The notes under the pieces are model-generated. The model did no database searches and was not told the origin of the DNA. It saw only the letters and a list, made by a program, of their open reading frames with translations. DNA of 64,000 bases from an uncultured Sphingomonas sp. (GTDB lineage Bacteria; Pseudomonadota; Alphaproteobacteria; Sphingomonadales; Sphingomonadaceae). The DNA lies in the NCBI RefSeq assembly GCF_934560975.1, contig NZ_CAKTFO010000001.1, forward strand, positions 345,383-409,382, read 5' to 3'. Below, in pieces: positions 1-8,970 of the stretch (positions are counted from its first letter, which is position 1; each line of letters begins with the position of its first letter). The translations under genes and the position numbers were made by a program.

Positions 1-1
1 G

Positions 2-1639
2 TGGCAGGCGGTCGGGGAGGGGGCGTTCGAGACGCTGGTGCGCGTCGCCAGCACGGTCGAGACGGTCACCTCGTCGCTCGACATGCTCGGGCGCGGCGCC
101 AAGGGCATCGGCATCGATGCCAGCATGGCGCTGGCCAGCCTGTTCGACAGCGTGTCCGACCTCCAGGCGGCGACCGCCACCTACTTCGAGACGTACTACA
201 CGGAGGCCGAACAGGCGGCCGTGAAGACCAAGCAGCTGTCCAGCGTGTTTGGCTCCCTCGGGCTGGCCATGCCCGACAGCATCGCGGGCTTCCGCGCCCT
301 GGTCGACGCGCAGGATCTGACGACCGCCGCCGGGCGCGAGACCTATGCGGCCTTGTTGAAGCTGTCGCCTGCCTTTGCCGAGATCGTATCCGGATCGCAG
401 GAGGCCAGTTCCGCCGCCGCGATCCTGCGCGAGCGCAACGACCTGGAGCGCCAGCTGCTCGACCTGCAGGGGGATACGGCCGCGATCCGGGCGCTGGAAC
501 TGGCGCAGCTGAACCCGTCCAACCGCGCGCTCATGGAGCGCATCAACGCGCTGAAGGACGCGCAGGCGGCAGAGGCTGCTGCGGCCAGGGTGGCGGAAGA
601 GGCGGCGCAGCGCGCGGAGCAGCTTGCCAGCCAGCGTGCGGCGCTCGAACGCCAGTTGCTCCAGATCAACGGGAATACGGCCGCGATCCGGGCGCTCGAC
701 CTTGCCGAGATGGATGAGAGCCTTCGCGCGCTTCAGCAGCTGGTGTGGGCCCGGCAGGATGAAATCGACGCGGCGGCGAAGGCCGCGCAGGCGGCGGAAG
801 AATTGGCCCAGAAGCAGGCCGCTGTCGCTCAGGAGCGTTCCGGCCTTGAGCAGCAGATCCTGCAGCTCATGGGCGACACGACCGAACTGCGCCGGCGCGA
901 GCGTGAGGCGCTCGATCCCTCGAACCGGGCGCTTTACGATCAGATCCAGGCGATCAAGGATCAGCAGGCCGCCGCCGCTGCCGCGCAGCAGGCCGCTGAG
1001 GAAGCGGCGCGGGCGGCGGATCAGCTGCGCGACGCGTGGAAGTCGATCGGCGATGGTCTGCTGGAAGAGGTGAAGCGCATTCGCGGGCTGTCCGACACGG
1101 TCGGCGCGCAGACCTATGCGTCGGTGCTCAGCCAGTTCAACGCGGCGACGATCGCGACGCGCGGCGGCGACCAGGAAGCGGGTAAGAGCCTGGCAGGCCT
1201 GTCCAAGTCGCTGATCGACGCGGCGGCCGGCGCGGCGACGAGCCAGCAGGAGCTGGACCGCATCCGCATGGTGACCGCGAACAGCCTGGAAGACACCTAC
1301 CGGCTGATCATGAAGGCGAGCGGCAATTCCGCTGCTGCCACGGCCGCTATCGCCGCCATGTCGCCCGCCGTCGCCAACGACAATGCACCGGCTTGGCAGA
1401 CCGCCACCTTGGCGACGCCCACAGCGGTGGACGCCACCGCTACGGAGATCCGGGCCATGCGTCGCGAAACGCAGGAGGCGCAAGCCGAACTGTTGAACAT
1501 GACGGAGCAGATGGTCGTGCTGACCAGTCGCATTGCCGACATCTGGGAGCGTGCCGCGCTCCAGGGTGGTGGCGACGGCATCGCGGTCGTCACGTCGACG
1601 GAGCGGGACGACACCACCGGGCAGGCGAGGGCCGCATGA
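2..1639 (+). CDS. Phage tail tape-measure protein, C-terminal part
   Basis: The reading frame is open from the left edge of the window, so this is the C-terminal ~545 residues of a larger protein. It is Ala/Gln/Glu-rich and strongly helical. Three copies of a ~40-residue repeat can be seen, each with a core like LERQLLxLxGxTAAIRALEL followed by an NRAL-type segment, starting near 443, 646 and 842. Such coiled-coil repeats are typical of tape-measure proteins, which set tail length and line the tail tube. The downstream tail-tip genes support the call. Its stop overlaps the next start by 4 bp. Confidence 0.8.
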   Translation, partial: WQAVGEGAFETLVRVASTVETVTSSLDMLGRGAKGIGIDASMALASLFDSVSDLQAATATYFETYYTEAEQAAVKTKQLSSVFGSLGLAMPDSIAGFRALVDAQDLTTAAGRETYAALLKLSPAFAEIVSGSQEASSAAAILRERNDLERQLLDLQGDTAAIRALELAQLNPSNRALMERINALKDAQAAEAAAARVAEEAAQRAEQLASQRAALERQLLQINGNTAAIRALDLAEMDESLRALQQLVWARQDEIDAAAKAAQAAEELAQKQAAVAQERSGLEQQILQLMGDTTELRRREREALDPSNRALYDQIQAIKDQQAAAAAAQQAAEEAARAADQLRDAWKSIGDGLLEEVKRIRGLSDTVGAQTYASVLSQFNAATIATRGGDQEAGKSLAGLSKSLIDAAAGAATSQQELDRIRMVTANSLEDTYRLIMKASGNSAAATAAIAAMSPAVANDNAPAWQTATLATPTAVDATATEIRAMRRETQEAQAELLNMTEQMVVLTSRIADIWERAALQGGGDGIAVVTSTERDDTTGQARAA

Positions 1640-2538
1640 AGGTAATCGATCCGCTGCCCATCACTGAGGCGGTCCTGACCAACATCAACCTGCCGGAGAC
1701 CGAATATCCGGCGTGGTCATCCACAGCGACCTACACGAAGGGGGCCAGGGTAATTCGTGGACATAAGCGGTGGGAAGCCGCCGCTGAAAGCGTCCAGGCC
1801 GGCGTGGACCCGCTGACCGAAGCCGGCGCGCAGAAATGGTCGGACATGGGCGCCACGAATCGCTGGGCCATGTTCGACCAGGCGAAAGGGACGCTAGCCA
1901 CCCGCAACGGACCGATCACGATAACGCTCACGCCGGGTGCCCGGATTGACAGCGTGGCGCTGCTGGAGTTGAGCGCCAAGCAGGTGACCGTCGCCGTCTC
2001 GGTCGGCGGTACGGAGATCTACCGCGAAACGCAGGTGACCGCCGCCGGCGGCCGGGACATCGACAACCTCTACGATTACCTGTTCGCGCCGATCGGCACG
2101 CGGACCAAGCTGCTGTTCGAGAGTCTTCCATCCTTCTCGAACGCCGTGGTGACAGTGACAATCGAAGGGGTGTCGAACACCGCGCCGGTGAAATGCGGCA
2201 CGTTCCTGATCGGCCAGATGTTCGACATCGGCACCACGCTGACCGACGTGGACATCGGCATCGCCGATTTCTCCAAGCGGAGCCGGTCCGACTTCGGCGT
2301 GATCACGGTGGTGCCGCGCAACTACAGCGACAATCTCACCTACCAGGTGATGATCCAGTCCAGCCGCACCGATGCGATCAAGGACAAGGTCGCATCGCTC
2401 CGGGCGATCCCGACCCTGTGGATCGGCGGCCCGACGCTGGACACCCTCCTGACCTACGGATTCTTCAGCAACTTCAAGGTCCGGCTCCAGCGCCTGACCG
2501 GGGTGAGCCGCTGCGATCTGAACGTCGAAAGCCTCTGA
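1636..2538 (+). CDS. Phage tail protein with N-terminal carbohydrate-binding-like segment
   Basis: 300 residues. I chose the ATG at 1636 because it overlaps the tape-measure stop (ATGA). Residues ~25-60 contain a YPAWSSTATYTKGARV segment like the short Trp-rich modules (CBM5/12 style) often found on tail tips. The rest is beta-rich without a recognised catalytic motif. Its place directly after the tape measure suggests a baseplate or tail-tip structural component. Exact role unknown. Confidence 0.65.
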   Translation: MKVIDPLPITEAVLTNINLPETEYPAWSSTATYTKGARVIRGHKRWEAAAESVQAGVDPLTEAGAQKWSDMGATNRWAMFDQAKGTLATRNGPITITLTPGARIDSVALLELSAKQVTVAVSVGGTEIYRETQVTAAGGRDIDNLYDYLFAPIGTRTKLLFESLPSFSNAVVTVTIEGVSNTAPVKCGTFLIGQMFDIGTTLTDVDIGIADFSKRSRSDFGVITVVPRNYSDNLTYQVMIQSSRTDAIKDKVASLRAIPTLWIGGPTLDTLLTYGFFSNFKVRLQRLTGVSRCDLNVESL

Positions 2539-2550
2539 ACGGGAACCATC

Positions 2551-3369
2551 ATGGCAATTCTTGTCGATCCATTGCCCGACGCGCCCATCCGATCGCAGGG
2601 GCGCGAGGACTATCTCGACGCCGCAGCGGAGTGGGCGGACGCGCTCAATGTCACCACGATCCAGCGCAACGCGCAGCAGGTCGAGGCCAATGGCTTCGCC
2701 GAGCGCGCGGAGACCGCACTCGCCGCCGTGCTGAACGCGCCTGGCACGCTGGCGACCAGCGCCAGCGAACTGACGATCGCCGCCGGGTCGCAATCGTTCC
2801 GCATCCAGGCAGGCAAGGCGCTGGTGCCGGGTCTGACCGTGGTGCTGGCGGCACAGCAGAACCCGACCGCGCAGATGGTGGGCGTGATCACCGCCTATGA
2901 CACATCGGACGGCGACATCACGGTGCTGTTCTCCTTCGCGAACGGCTCGGGCACCTTCTCGTCCTGGTTCATGGGCATCACCGTGTCGGCGCCGGCCGCT
3001 ACCGCCGCTGACCTGTGGGCGGGGACGGCGCTGAGCTTCGTGACCGCGAAGGCGCTGCGGGAGGCGTGCGCCAGCCAGGCGGTCACCTGGGGGGCGACGC
3101 TGACGCTGAATGGCAATGCCGGCCCGAACCGCCATGTGACGCTGGGCGGCGCCACGGTGCTGGCCGCCCCGCAGAACTTCCAGGCGGGCGACAGCGGCCG
3201 CATCCGCATCGTCCAGGGCGCGAGCCCCTATGCCATGTCGTTCAACACGGTGTGGAAGTTTCCCGGCGGCGCGCCGAGCCTGACCAGCGCGCCGGGCGCG
3301 GTCGATCTGCTGGCCTATTTCGTGCACGATGCCAGCAACATCGAATGCACCCTGCTGCGGGGTTACTGA
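2551..3369 (+). CDS. Phage tail-associated structural protein, unknown family
   Basis: 272 residues, ATG start 12 bp after the preceding stop with a GGGA-type ribosome site. Ala/Thr/Gly-rich and probably beta-structured, with a short helical N-terminus. No enzyme motif was seen. The C-terminus resembles beta-helical ends of tail-fibre proteins (repeated short Gly-Asn-Ala turns). The stop codon overlaps the next start (TGATG), indicating translational coupling within the tail operon. Confidence 0.55.
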   Translation: MAILVDPLPDAPIRSQGREDYLDAAAEWADALNVTTIQRNAQQVEANGFAERAETALAAVLNAPGTLATSASELTIAAGSQSFRIQAGKALVPGLTVVLAAQQNPTAQMVGVITAYDTSDGDITVLFSFANGSGTFSSWFMGITVSAPAATAADLWAGTALSFVTAKALREACASQAVTWGATLTLNGNAGPNRHVTLGGATVLAAPQNFQAGDSGRIRIVQGASPYAMSFNTVWKFPGGAPSLTSAPGAVDLLAYFVHDASNIECTLLRGY

Positions 3370-3941
3370 TGCGCGGCATCCACCCGCTGTTCGCCTCGCA
3401 GCGGCAGGCGATCTACGTCGGCGCCAGCGTGCCCGGCAATAAGCCGTCCGATGTGGGCGCGCGGCCCGGCGACATGATCTTCCTGAACTGGGAGGGCGGG
3501 CGGGCGGACCTGCCCGGCGGAAGCTGGATCTCGCTGGCAACCGGCTGCGATTACCGGATCCTCACCTCCGCCGACGTCGGCAGCACCCTGGAGAAGCTGC
3601 CGAACACCAATGAATATGGCGCCTGCTTCGTGCTGCTGCGGGGGCCGCAGGCGCTGGTCCGGCGCATCTCGGCATCGGGTATGGACTTTGACGGTTTCAC
3701 CAAGTCGCCAGGTCACATCGGGATCGTGACGCGGACCATCTACCCGGCGGGTGGCCTGACCGTCACAGCCGGCGGCGAGGTGCTCGACAACTACGTCTAC
3801 TCGGCGGCCCGCAACACCTACTATTTCGGCCCGTCGCTCTACCTCTACCCCAAGCACCCGATCTATCCCGACGGCGCCGCCTTCCACATCAGCGCCGCGT
3901 CCGGGCCCACGCCTGGGTTCCAGGCCTACGAACTCATCTGA
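3369..3941 (+). CDS. Phage tail-region hypothetical protein
   Basis: 190 residues. The ATG at 3369 overlaps the previous stop and is preferred over an upstream in-frame start at 3015, which would lie wholly inside the preceding gene. No recognised domain; the composition is Gly/Tyr/Pro-rich with no membrane segment. Probably a small tail-tip or fibre-associated protein, judging only from position in the late operon. Confidence 0.55.
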   Translation: MRGIHPLFASQRQAIYVGASVPGNKPSDVGARPGDMIFLNWEGGRADLPGGSWISLATGCDYRILTSADVGSTLEKLPNTNEYGACFVLLRGPQALVRRISASGMDFDGFTKSPGHIGIVTRTIYPAGGLTVTAGGEVLDNYVYSAARNTYYFGPSLYLYPKHPIYPDGAAFHISAASGPTPGFQAYELI

Positions 3942-3952
3942 AAGGAAGCACA

Positions 3953-4549
3953 ATGCGTTGGGCTCAACCGCGTGGTGACGGCTGGCAGGAGGTTGTCGGC
4001 TCCTTCATCGTCCGCGACATCGAATATCCCGCCAACTGGCCCGAGGACGAGCGGCGCGAGCTCGGCCAGCGCCCGATCGTGGAAGCCCTGCCGATCGTCG
4101 CGTGGCAGCGCGAGGTCCGCCGCGAGCTGCTCGACGTGGATGGCGCGCCGGTCGAGACGATCGTGGCCGAGACGATCGACCTCGCCGCATGGAAGGCCAG
4201 CCAGACGGGCCAAGTCAACGCGGCGGCGGGCGCGCTCCGTCGGCGCTTCATCACCGACATCACCGGCCAGCAGGCGACCTATCTGGCGAAGGAGACCGAG
4301 GCGGAGGCGTGGGTGGAGGGAGCCGACCCGGCCGACTTCCCGTATCTCGCCTGCGAGGCGGCGGCGATCGGGCAGACGATCGGCGAGGTGGCGGCGCTCT
4401 GCCTCGCCACGTCCGGCCAATGGCGGCTGCTCGATCCCAAGATCGAGGGCGCGCGGCGCGGCGCGGCGGTGGCGATCGACGCGGCCGACACGCATGAGGC
4501 CGCCCTTGCCGCTGCCCAGGTCGACTGGGACACCGTGATCGCGGCATGA
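3953..4549 (+). CDS. Tail-fibre-assembly-like protein (DUF4376-like)
   Basis: 198 residues with an AAGGA ribosome site before the ATG. The C-terminal ~110 residues are helical: a DLAAWKASQ...RRRFITDITGQQ stretch followed by an Ala-rich tail. This matches the pattern of DUF4376/tail-fibre accessory proteins encoded next to receptor-binding genes. Role inferred from that resemblance and location. Overlaps the next gene by 4 bp. Confidence 0.5.
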   Translation: MRWAQPRGDGWQEVVGSFIVRDIEYPANWPEDERRELGQRPIVEALPIVAWQREVRRELLDVDGAPVETIVAETIDLAAWKASQTGQVNAAAGALRRRFITDITGQQATYLAKETEAEAWVEGADPADFPYLACEAAAIGQTIGEVAALCLATSGQWRLLDPKIEGARRGAAVAIDAADTHEAALAAAQVDWDTVIAA

Positions 4550-4833
4550 TCCGCCGGCTGCGCACCTTGCTCCACGCCTGGCTCGTGGCGCTCGACCAGC
4601 TCGCCTACGTCACCACCGCCGGCCCGGCCTATCTGCTCGGCCTCGGTCCGATCCCCAGCCCGTATGAGACGATCAGCAGCAGCGTCGGCCGGCACGCCAA
4701 TGATGGCTGGCGCTGGGCGCGCGTCGCCCGCTGGCTGATCGATCGCCTGTTCACCATGCTGGTGGGCAGCGCACCCGGCCATTGCCAACGCTCGATCGTC
4801 CGGGCCGACTGGATCACCGCCACTCTGCCCTGA
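4546..4833 (+). CDS. Small phage protein of unknown function
   Basis: 95 residues, start overlapping the previous stop. It contains a conserved-looking LGLGPIPSPYETISSSVGRH motif and a Trp-rich second half (WRWARVARWLIDRLF). I recall similar small proteins in sphingomonad prophage tail regions but know no function. No signal peptide; the hydrophobicity is moderate rather than clearly transmembrane. Confidence 0.55.
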   Translation: MIRRLRTLLHAWLVALDQLAYVTTAGPAYLLGLGPIPSPYETISSSVGRHANDGWRWARVARWLIDRLFTMLVGSAPGHCQRSIVRADWITATLP

Positions 4834-4915
4834 CCGGCGCAACTCACAGCCGCAGCCGATCAACCGGGCGCCGATCGCGTGCGGCTGCCGCCACTTACCC
4901 TGGAGGACATCAACA

Positions 4916-5080
4916 ATGTGGATGGGCATCGGACTTGCTCTCACCGCGCCACGCCAGCCTGCGCCGGCGCCGCCGGATAGCGGGCCTGGGCCATCGCCAT
5001 CAACCATGGCCCTCACAACTGAAAACGGTGCTCGCCTGCTGCTGGAAGACGGCAGCCTGCTTCTTCTGGAGAACAATTGA
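4916..5080 (+). CDS. Very small phage protein with LLLEDGSLLLLE motif
   Basis: 54-codon reading frame from ATG 4916 to TGA 5080, preceded by a strong TGGAGG ribosome site and ending 1 bp before the next start. The C-terminus carries the LLLEDGSLLLLE signature seen in many short phage tail-region proteins; the middle is Pro-rich. Position and ribosome site make it likely real, although it is very short. Confidence 0.5.
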   Translation: MWMGIGLALTAPRQPAPAPPDSGPGPSPSTMALTTENGARLLLEDGSLLLLENN

Positions 5081-5081
5081 C

Positions 5082-6572
5082 ATGCCTGACACGAAGATTT
5101 CAGCACTTAGCTCGTCCGGTCCGCTGACCGGCCAGGAGATGCTGCCGCTGGTCCAGGGAGGGCAGACGGTGCGCGGAAGCATCGGCGTCCTGCTGGCCGA
5201 GGCAGCACGCCGCGCCGATGCTTCTAACGTCGTGATCGTGAACGACGGAGACAGCAAGGGCCAGGAACTGCAGGCAGCCGCTCGGTGGGCGCTGGCCCGC
5301 CAGCCGCGCAACGTCCGGTACGGGGCGAGCATCAACGTCGGCTCTTCCACCACGGGCGACGGCACCTTCGACGTCAATGGGGAGACCAAATACAATCTCA
5401 CCCATCCCACGCGACTGGCGGCTGCCGTTCAGACCATTACCGATCTGACCGGCAAAGGCTTTCAGGTCGACGTGTGGATGAAGATCGGCACCAACGATCT
5501 TGCCGCAGCGTCTCCGGTCATCTCGCATGATGCCATTCTCGCCAATGTGAAGAAGGCATGGAACCTCTACCAGGCGGCCGGTGCGCGGTTCCTGATCCTG
5601 CACGCTGTGGATCCCCGGACCTCCTTCTCCTCTGCCCAGCGGATCATCACGCTCAACCGGCTCTATAGCGAGTTCGCGCAATCGACCCCGGGCGTGTTCT
5701 TCCTCGATCTGGCTGCGCAGCTCGTTGACCCAACCAGCGCCACGGACGCGCCGCTGGGCGGCAGCACTGGTGGCGCCTTTGCCGTCATGGTTGATGGCCT
5801 GCACCAGTCGGAATATGGCTTTTACCGCTCCTCGTTCGGTTTGGCGCCGCTGTTGCAACGGCTCTACACGCCGCTCCCGATCGATCTCCTCCACCGTACC
5901 GACGCGTTCTCCGCCACGGCGACACGCGGCAACCTGCTGGGCACTGTCGGTCGCATGGTGGCCCTTGGCGGCACCGACAGCAGCGTCAAGAGCGGCACGG
6001 GCACCGTCACCGGCACGCCCCCGAATGGCTGGGAGCTGACCAGCACGACCACGCTGACCGGCGACCTTGGCATCACGTTCACGCAGGCGGCGTGTGCGGC
6101 GCTCGACACCCACATGGGCTCGTCCGGTTCGCAGTGCGTCAACATGGCGCTGTCGGGAACGCCTACAGCCGACGGCAGCATCCGGCTCCGCCGCACTGTT
6201 CTGACCAGCTCGGGGGTCAGCGTACCTGCCGGTACTCCGCTGATTGGGGAGGCGCTGGTGAACTTCAGCGCGCTGCAGGGACTGCACGGCTTTACCGCAA
6301 GCGGCAATGCCAACGCTGGCCTGAATGGCTCGACGGAGCTGTTCGGCGTAGGTGCCGGCGGAGGCAAGGCCAGCAGTCAGTTCCCTGCTCTGACCGGCCT
6401 CCACTTCTTCAACGGATTGGTTTCGCACGTCCCGGTAGCAACAAAGAACATCACGACATTCAACGCCGACTTCATCTTTAGCTACCGTGCCGGTGTGCCG
6501 CTCTCTGGGTCGATCGACCTGATCCAGATGGCGTGGCGTGCAGCGTTCCCGCTGCCGGCGGCGGCGGCTTAG
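5082..6572 (+). CDS. Tail protein with SGNH/GDSL hydrolase-like domain
   Basis: 496 residues, start ATG 5082 directly after the small upstream gene. The N-terminus (PDTKISALS) is the short leader of many phage tail-fibre proteins. Residues ~45-260 look like an SGNH hydrolase: a VIVNDGDSKGQ block I, a KIGTNDL block III, and a DGLHQSEYG segment carrying a possible catalytic Asp-His. The C-terminal ~230 residues are beta-rich and probably bind a receptor. Such domains can trim acyl groups from cell-surface glycans during adsorption. The block I nucleophile (Ser or Asp) is uncertain. Confidence 0.6.
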   Translation: MPDTKISALSSSGPLTGQEMLPLVQGGQTVRGSIGVLLAEAARRADASNVVIVNDGDSKGQELQAAARWALARQPRNVRYGASINVGSSTTGDGTFDVNGETKYNLTHPTRLAAAVQTITDLTGKGFQVDVWMKIGTNDLAAASPVISHDAILANVKKAWNLYQAAGARFLILHAVDPRTSFSSAQRIITLNRLYSEFAQSTPGVFFLDLAAQLVDPTSATDAPLGGSTGGAFAVMVDGLHQSEYGFYRSSFGLAPLLQRLYTPLPIDLLHRTDAFSATATRGNLLGTVGRMVALGGTDSSVKSGTGTVTGTPPNGWELTSTTTLTGDLGITFTQAACAALDTHMGSSGSQCVNMALSGTPTADGSIRLRRTVLTSSGVSVPAGTPLIGEALVNFSALQGLHGFTASGNANAGLNGSTELFGVGAGGGKASSQFPALTGLHFFNGLVSHVPVATKNITTFNADFIFSYRAGVPLSGSIDLIQMAWRAAFPLPAAAA

Positions 6573-6605
6573 GCTCAAGGTCGGCGCCGCCCCGGGCTGC
6601 TTGGA

Positions 6606-6806
6606 CTAGGGTGTCAGCCCGTGGTGGGCGCCGCAATCGTTGCAGAAGATGGAACCCGGCTTGGCTTCGTGCGTGCAGCACGCGCAGTGCGGGAAGGGCT
6701 CTATCTTCTGCGGCCGAGCTAAGTTCGCCCAAAGATTAACCACGAAAACTCCAGGCGCCATCCGCTCAGAAAACCCCTGGCGCACAGGCGTCGCCACCAA
6801 ATGCAT
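6606..6806 (-). CDS. Possible small zinc-ribbon protein
   Basis: 66 codons in the otherwise empty 6573-6934 gap, antisense to its neighbours. The C-terminal half has two Cys pairs, CACC and CNDCG, spaced like a treble-clef or rubredoxin-type zinc ribbon with an intervening FC. An internal Met would give a 51-residue version. The Cys pattern is the only support; no clear ribosome site was seen. Confidence 0.35.
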   Translation of the reverse strand: MHLVATPVRQGFSERMAPGVFVVNLWANLARPQKIEPFPHCACCTHEAKPGSIFCNDCGAHHGLTP

Positions 6807-6934
6807 TAATATCCCCCCTGTTCGGCGCCGTATGTTCCCACGGCGCCCTGCTGCTTCCTACCGCAGAGCTACCATCCCTGTCACCCCGGAGCCACGATGA
6901 TCGAACGTCCCGCCATCCAGAGGGAGGCCTAGCC

Positions 6935-7465
6935 TTGCCCGACAAAGCTCTAACCATGAAGATGGTGTCCTCAGTTCAGACCCCTGTGCCGACCTCGTTC
7001 GGTGGCGACATGTCGCTGTTCGGGATCAACCTGTTCCTGATGACGGCCATGACCTTCCTGGGCATGATGCTGGCCTATCGGCAGGGCAGCCGCATCTGGG
7101 ACCAGCGGCGGTACGACCACCCCCTGCACCCGGTTACTCTCTACCGGCTGGTCACGCTGCTGGCGGGTACGGGCATCACGCTCCGCTGCGGCGCGGAGGC
7201 GATGCTGCTGTGGGGCTGGAACCCGCTCGACCCCGCCACCACGGCGCGGGTGATCATGGCGAAGCGGTGGCTCGACCCGATCGCGGTCGGCTGCGGCTTC
7301 ATGTGGATGTCGATCGTCATGCTGGGCGAGCCGGGGATCGAGCATCAGCTGCGCAAGGCGCCGCTGCCAGTCGACATGTGGTCGCGCTGGCCGGTGCTGG
7401 TGCGTGCCGGCGGCGTGATCGGCCTCAGCCTGATCGCGGCCATGTCGGCGGTGATCCTCCGGTGA
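6935..7465 (+). CDS. Phage-encoded integral membrane protein, holin-region
   Basis: 176 residues from a TTG start behind an AGGGAGG ribosome site; an ATG seven codons later is an alternative. Four hydrophobic segments are visible (about residues 27-45, 70-95, 110-130 and 152-175). It sits immediately before a second membrane protein and the endolysin gene, with a 4-bp overlap into the next gene. A role in lysis timing or membrane permeabilisation is inferred from this location only. Confidence 0.5.
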   Translation: MPDKALTMKMVSSVQTPVPTSFGGDMSLFGINLFLMTAMTFLGMMLAYRQGSRIWDQRRYDHPLHPVTLYRLVTLLAGTGITLRCGAEAMLLWGWNPLDPATTARVIMAKRWLDPIAVGCGFMWMSIVMLGEPGIEHQLRKAPLPVDMWSRWPVLVRAGGVIGLSLIAAMSAVILR

Positions 7466-7839
7466 GCCGGGTGGGGGCGGCCGGTGCGGCTACCGGCGCG
7501 AGCGTCCCTGTGGTGTGGGACTTTCTCGGCTATCATTTCGAGGCAGGGCCGCTGATCGTCGCGATCTGCGCCACGCTGATGACGCGGCTGATCGTGTCGC
7601 TGAACACCCCGACGCGGCCGAAGGTGCTGCTGGACGTGGCCGTCACCATGCTGTCGGTGCTGGTGTCGGCGCTGTGGGTGCAGGCCAATGCGCTGGCGCT
7701 GCTGCCGGCGGGGCTGAGCGGCATCGGCTTCGGCACCATGGGCATCACCATCATCACGCTGGCCAAGGGGCCGGCGGGAACAGCGTTGAAGGCCGCCTTC
7801 CGCGCCTTCCTCGGCAGCATGAACACCCCGCCCAAGTAG
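7462..7839 (+). CDS. Holin-like protein
   Basis: 125 residues from GTG 7462, which overlaps the stop of the upstream gene; longer in-frame starts lie inside that gene. Three hydrophobic stretches (about 30-45, 55-75, 78-100) and a basic C-terminal tail fit small phage holins, which permeabilise the inner membrane so the endolysin can act. Encoded just ahead of endolysin and spanins. Confidence 0.6.
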   Translation: MSRVGAAGAATGASVPVVWDFLGYHFEAGPLIVAICATLMTRLIVSLNTPTRPKVLLDVAVTMLSVLVSALWVQANALALLPAGLSGIGFGTMGITIITLAKGPAGTALKAAFRAFLGSMNTPPK

Positions 7840-7867
7840 GGCGCACCCTTTCCACATCGGAGGTCTC

Positions 7868-8386
7868 ATGAAGAACGTCGAACCGGCGTGGCTCGTCCGC
7901 GCCCGGTCGCTGCTGAACACGCGTGAAGCGCCCGGCACGGCCAACAACCCCACCATCCTCGGCTGGGCGAAGGCCGCCGGGATCAAGGTGCTGGGCATCG
8001 TCTACAATGCGGACAGCGTGCCGTGGTGCGGCGTGTTCGTGACCGAGTGCCTGCGCCATGCTGGCGTGAACCTGGGCAAGATGAAGGTCGGCGTGCGCGC
8101 CATGGCCTGGGCGACCTGGGGTGACCCGGTGAAGCTCGACCAGCTCGCGCCCGGCACCATCCTCGTCTTCCAGCGCCCAGCCGGCGGCCATGTCGGCTTC
8201 TATGTCGGCGAGGACCGGACGCATTTCCACGTCCTCGGCGGCAACCAGGGTGATCGCGTCTCGATCATGCGGCTGGAGAAGGCGCGCTGTGTCGCGGCGC
8301 GCTGGCCGTCCGACCAGCCGCTGCTTGGTCACCCTGTCGTGATGACGGCGACCGCTGGCGTGGCGGTGTCGAGGAACGAGGCGTGA
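7868..8386 (+). CDS. Endolysin, TIGR02594-type NlpC/P60-like peptidase
   Basis: 172 residues with a GGAGG ribosome site. The protein shows the TIGR02594 arrangement: a catalytic Cys in PWCGVFV (near residue 55), a His in GGHVGFYVG (near residue 107) and a following GGNQGD segment. These are the Cys-His-polar residues of papain-like peptidoglycan amidases/endopeptidases. No signal peptide, so release should depend on the holin. Overlaps the spanin gene by 4 bp, completing a lysis cassette. Confidence 0.75.
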   Translation: MKNVEPAWLVRARSLLNTREAPGTANNPTILGWAKAAGIKVLGIVYNADSVPWCGVFVTECLRHAGVNLGKMKVGVRAMAWATWGDPVKLDQLAPGTILVFQRPAGGHVGFYVGEDRTHFHVLGGNQGDRVSIMRLEKARCVAARWPSDQPLLGHPVVMTATAGVAVSRNEA

Positions 8387-8934
8387 TCCGCCGCCTACTG
8401 CCGCCGCCGTGGAACTGGATCGTCGGGATCGTCGCGCCGCTGCTCCTGCTGGCGGGCGCATATGGGGTGGGCAACCTTCACGGTGCCCGGCGCGAGAACA
8501 CCCGGCTCAGCACCAAATATGACGCCGCCATGCAGCGCGCGCTTCACGCGATGGAGATCACGGCCGAGCGGCTGAAGCGGATCCGCGCCGAGGCCGCCGC
8601 CGCCGATCTGGCGCACGCCCGCGCCGTCGAAGCCGCCCAGTCTCAGGCCACATTGGAGGAAAGTGATGCGTTTCAACGTCGCCTGGATGCCGCTCGCGCT
8701 CTTGCTGATGGCTATGCTCGCCAGCTGCGCGGCCAGGCTGCCCAAGGTGCAGCCGATCGAGGTGGTAGCGGGTCAGCGCACCAGCCCCAAGCTGCCCGAC
8801 CCGCCGCCGGCGCTGCTGGAGCCGGTGCGATGCCCGTCCTGGATGACGGCGATCTGCTGATCTGCACCGAAAACACCGTGAAGGCTCAGGGCTGGTTCGC
8901 TTGGTGGAAGCGCATCCGCGCCATCCCCCGCTGA
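8383..8934 (+). CDS. Rz-like inner-membrane spanin
   Basis: 183 residues. An N-terminal hydrophobic anchor (about 10-30) is followed by a long Ala/Arg/Glu-rich coiled coil (about 38-115) and a Gly/Ala/Pro-rich tail. This is the layout of an Rz i-spanin, which spans the periplasm and fuses inner and outer membranes at lysis. The o-spanin is encoded inside this gene in another frame, which explains the unusual low-complexity C-terminal half. Confidence 0.7.
   Translation: MIRRLLPPPWNWIVGIVAPLLLLAGAYGVGNLHGARRENTRLSTKYDAAMQRALHAMEITAERLKRIRAEAAAADLAHARAVEAAQSQATLEESDAFQRRLDAARALADGYARQLRGQAAQGAADRGGSGSAHQPQAARPAAGAAGAGAMPVLDDGDLLICTENTVKAQGWFAWWKRIRAIPR
8666..8860 (+). CDS. Rz1-like outer-membrane lipoprotein spanin, nested inside Rz
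   Basis: 64 residues in a different frame wholly within the i-spanin gene, with GGAGG upstream of ATG 8666. It has a lipoprotein signal peptide ending in a LASC lipobox (Cys near residue 21), followed by a short Pro-rich mature part (PDPPP). This is the hallmark of embedded Rz1 genes as in phage lambda. The signal peptide, lipobox and nesting together make the assignment firm. Confidence 0.75.
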   Translation: MRFNVAWMPLALLLMAMLASCAARLPKVQPIEVVAGQRTSPKLPDPPPALLEPVRCPSWMTAIC

Positions 8935-8970
8935 CCCGGCCCGGCAGCACCATCACCAAGGAGAACGAGC

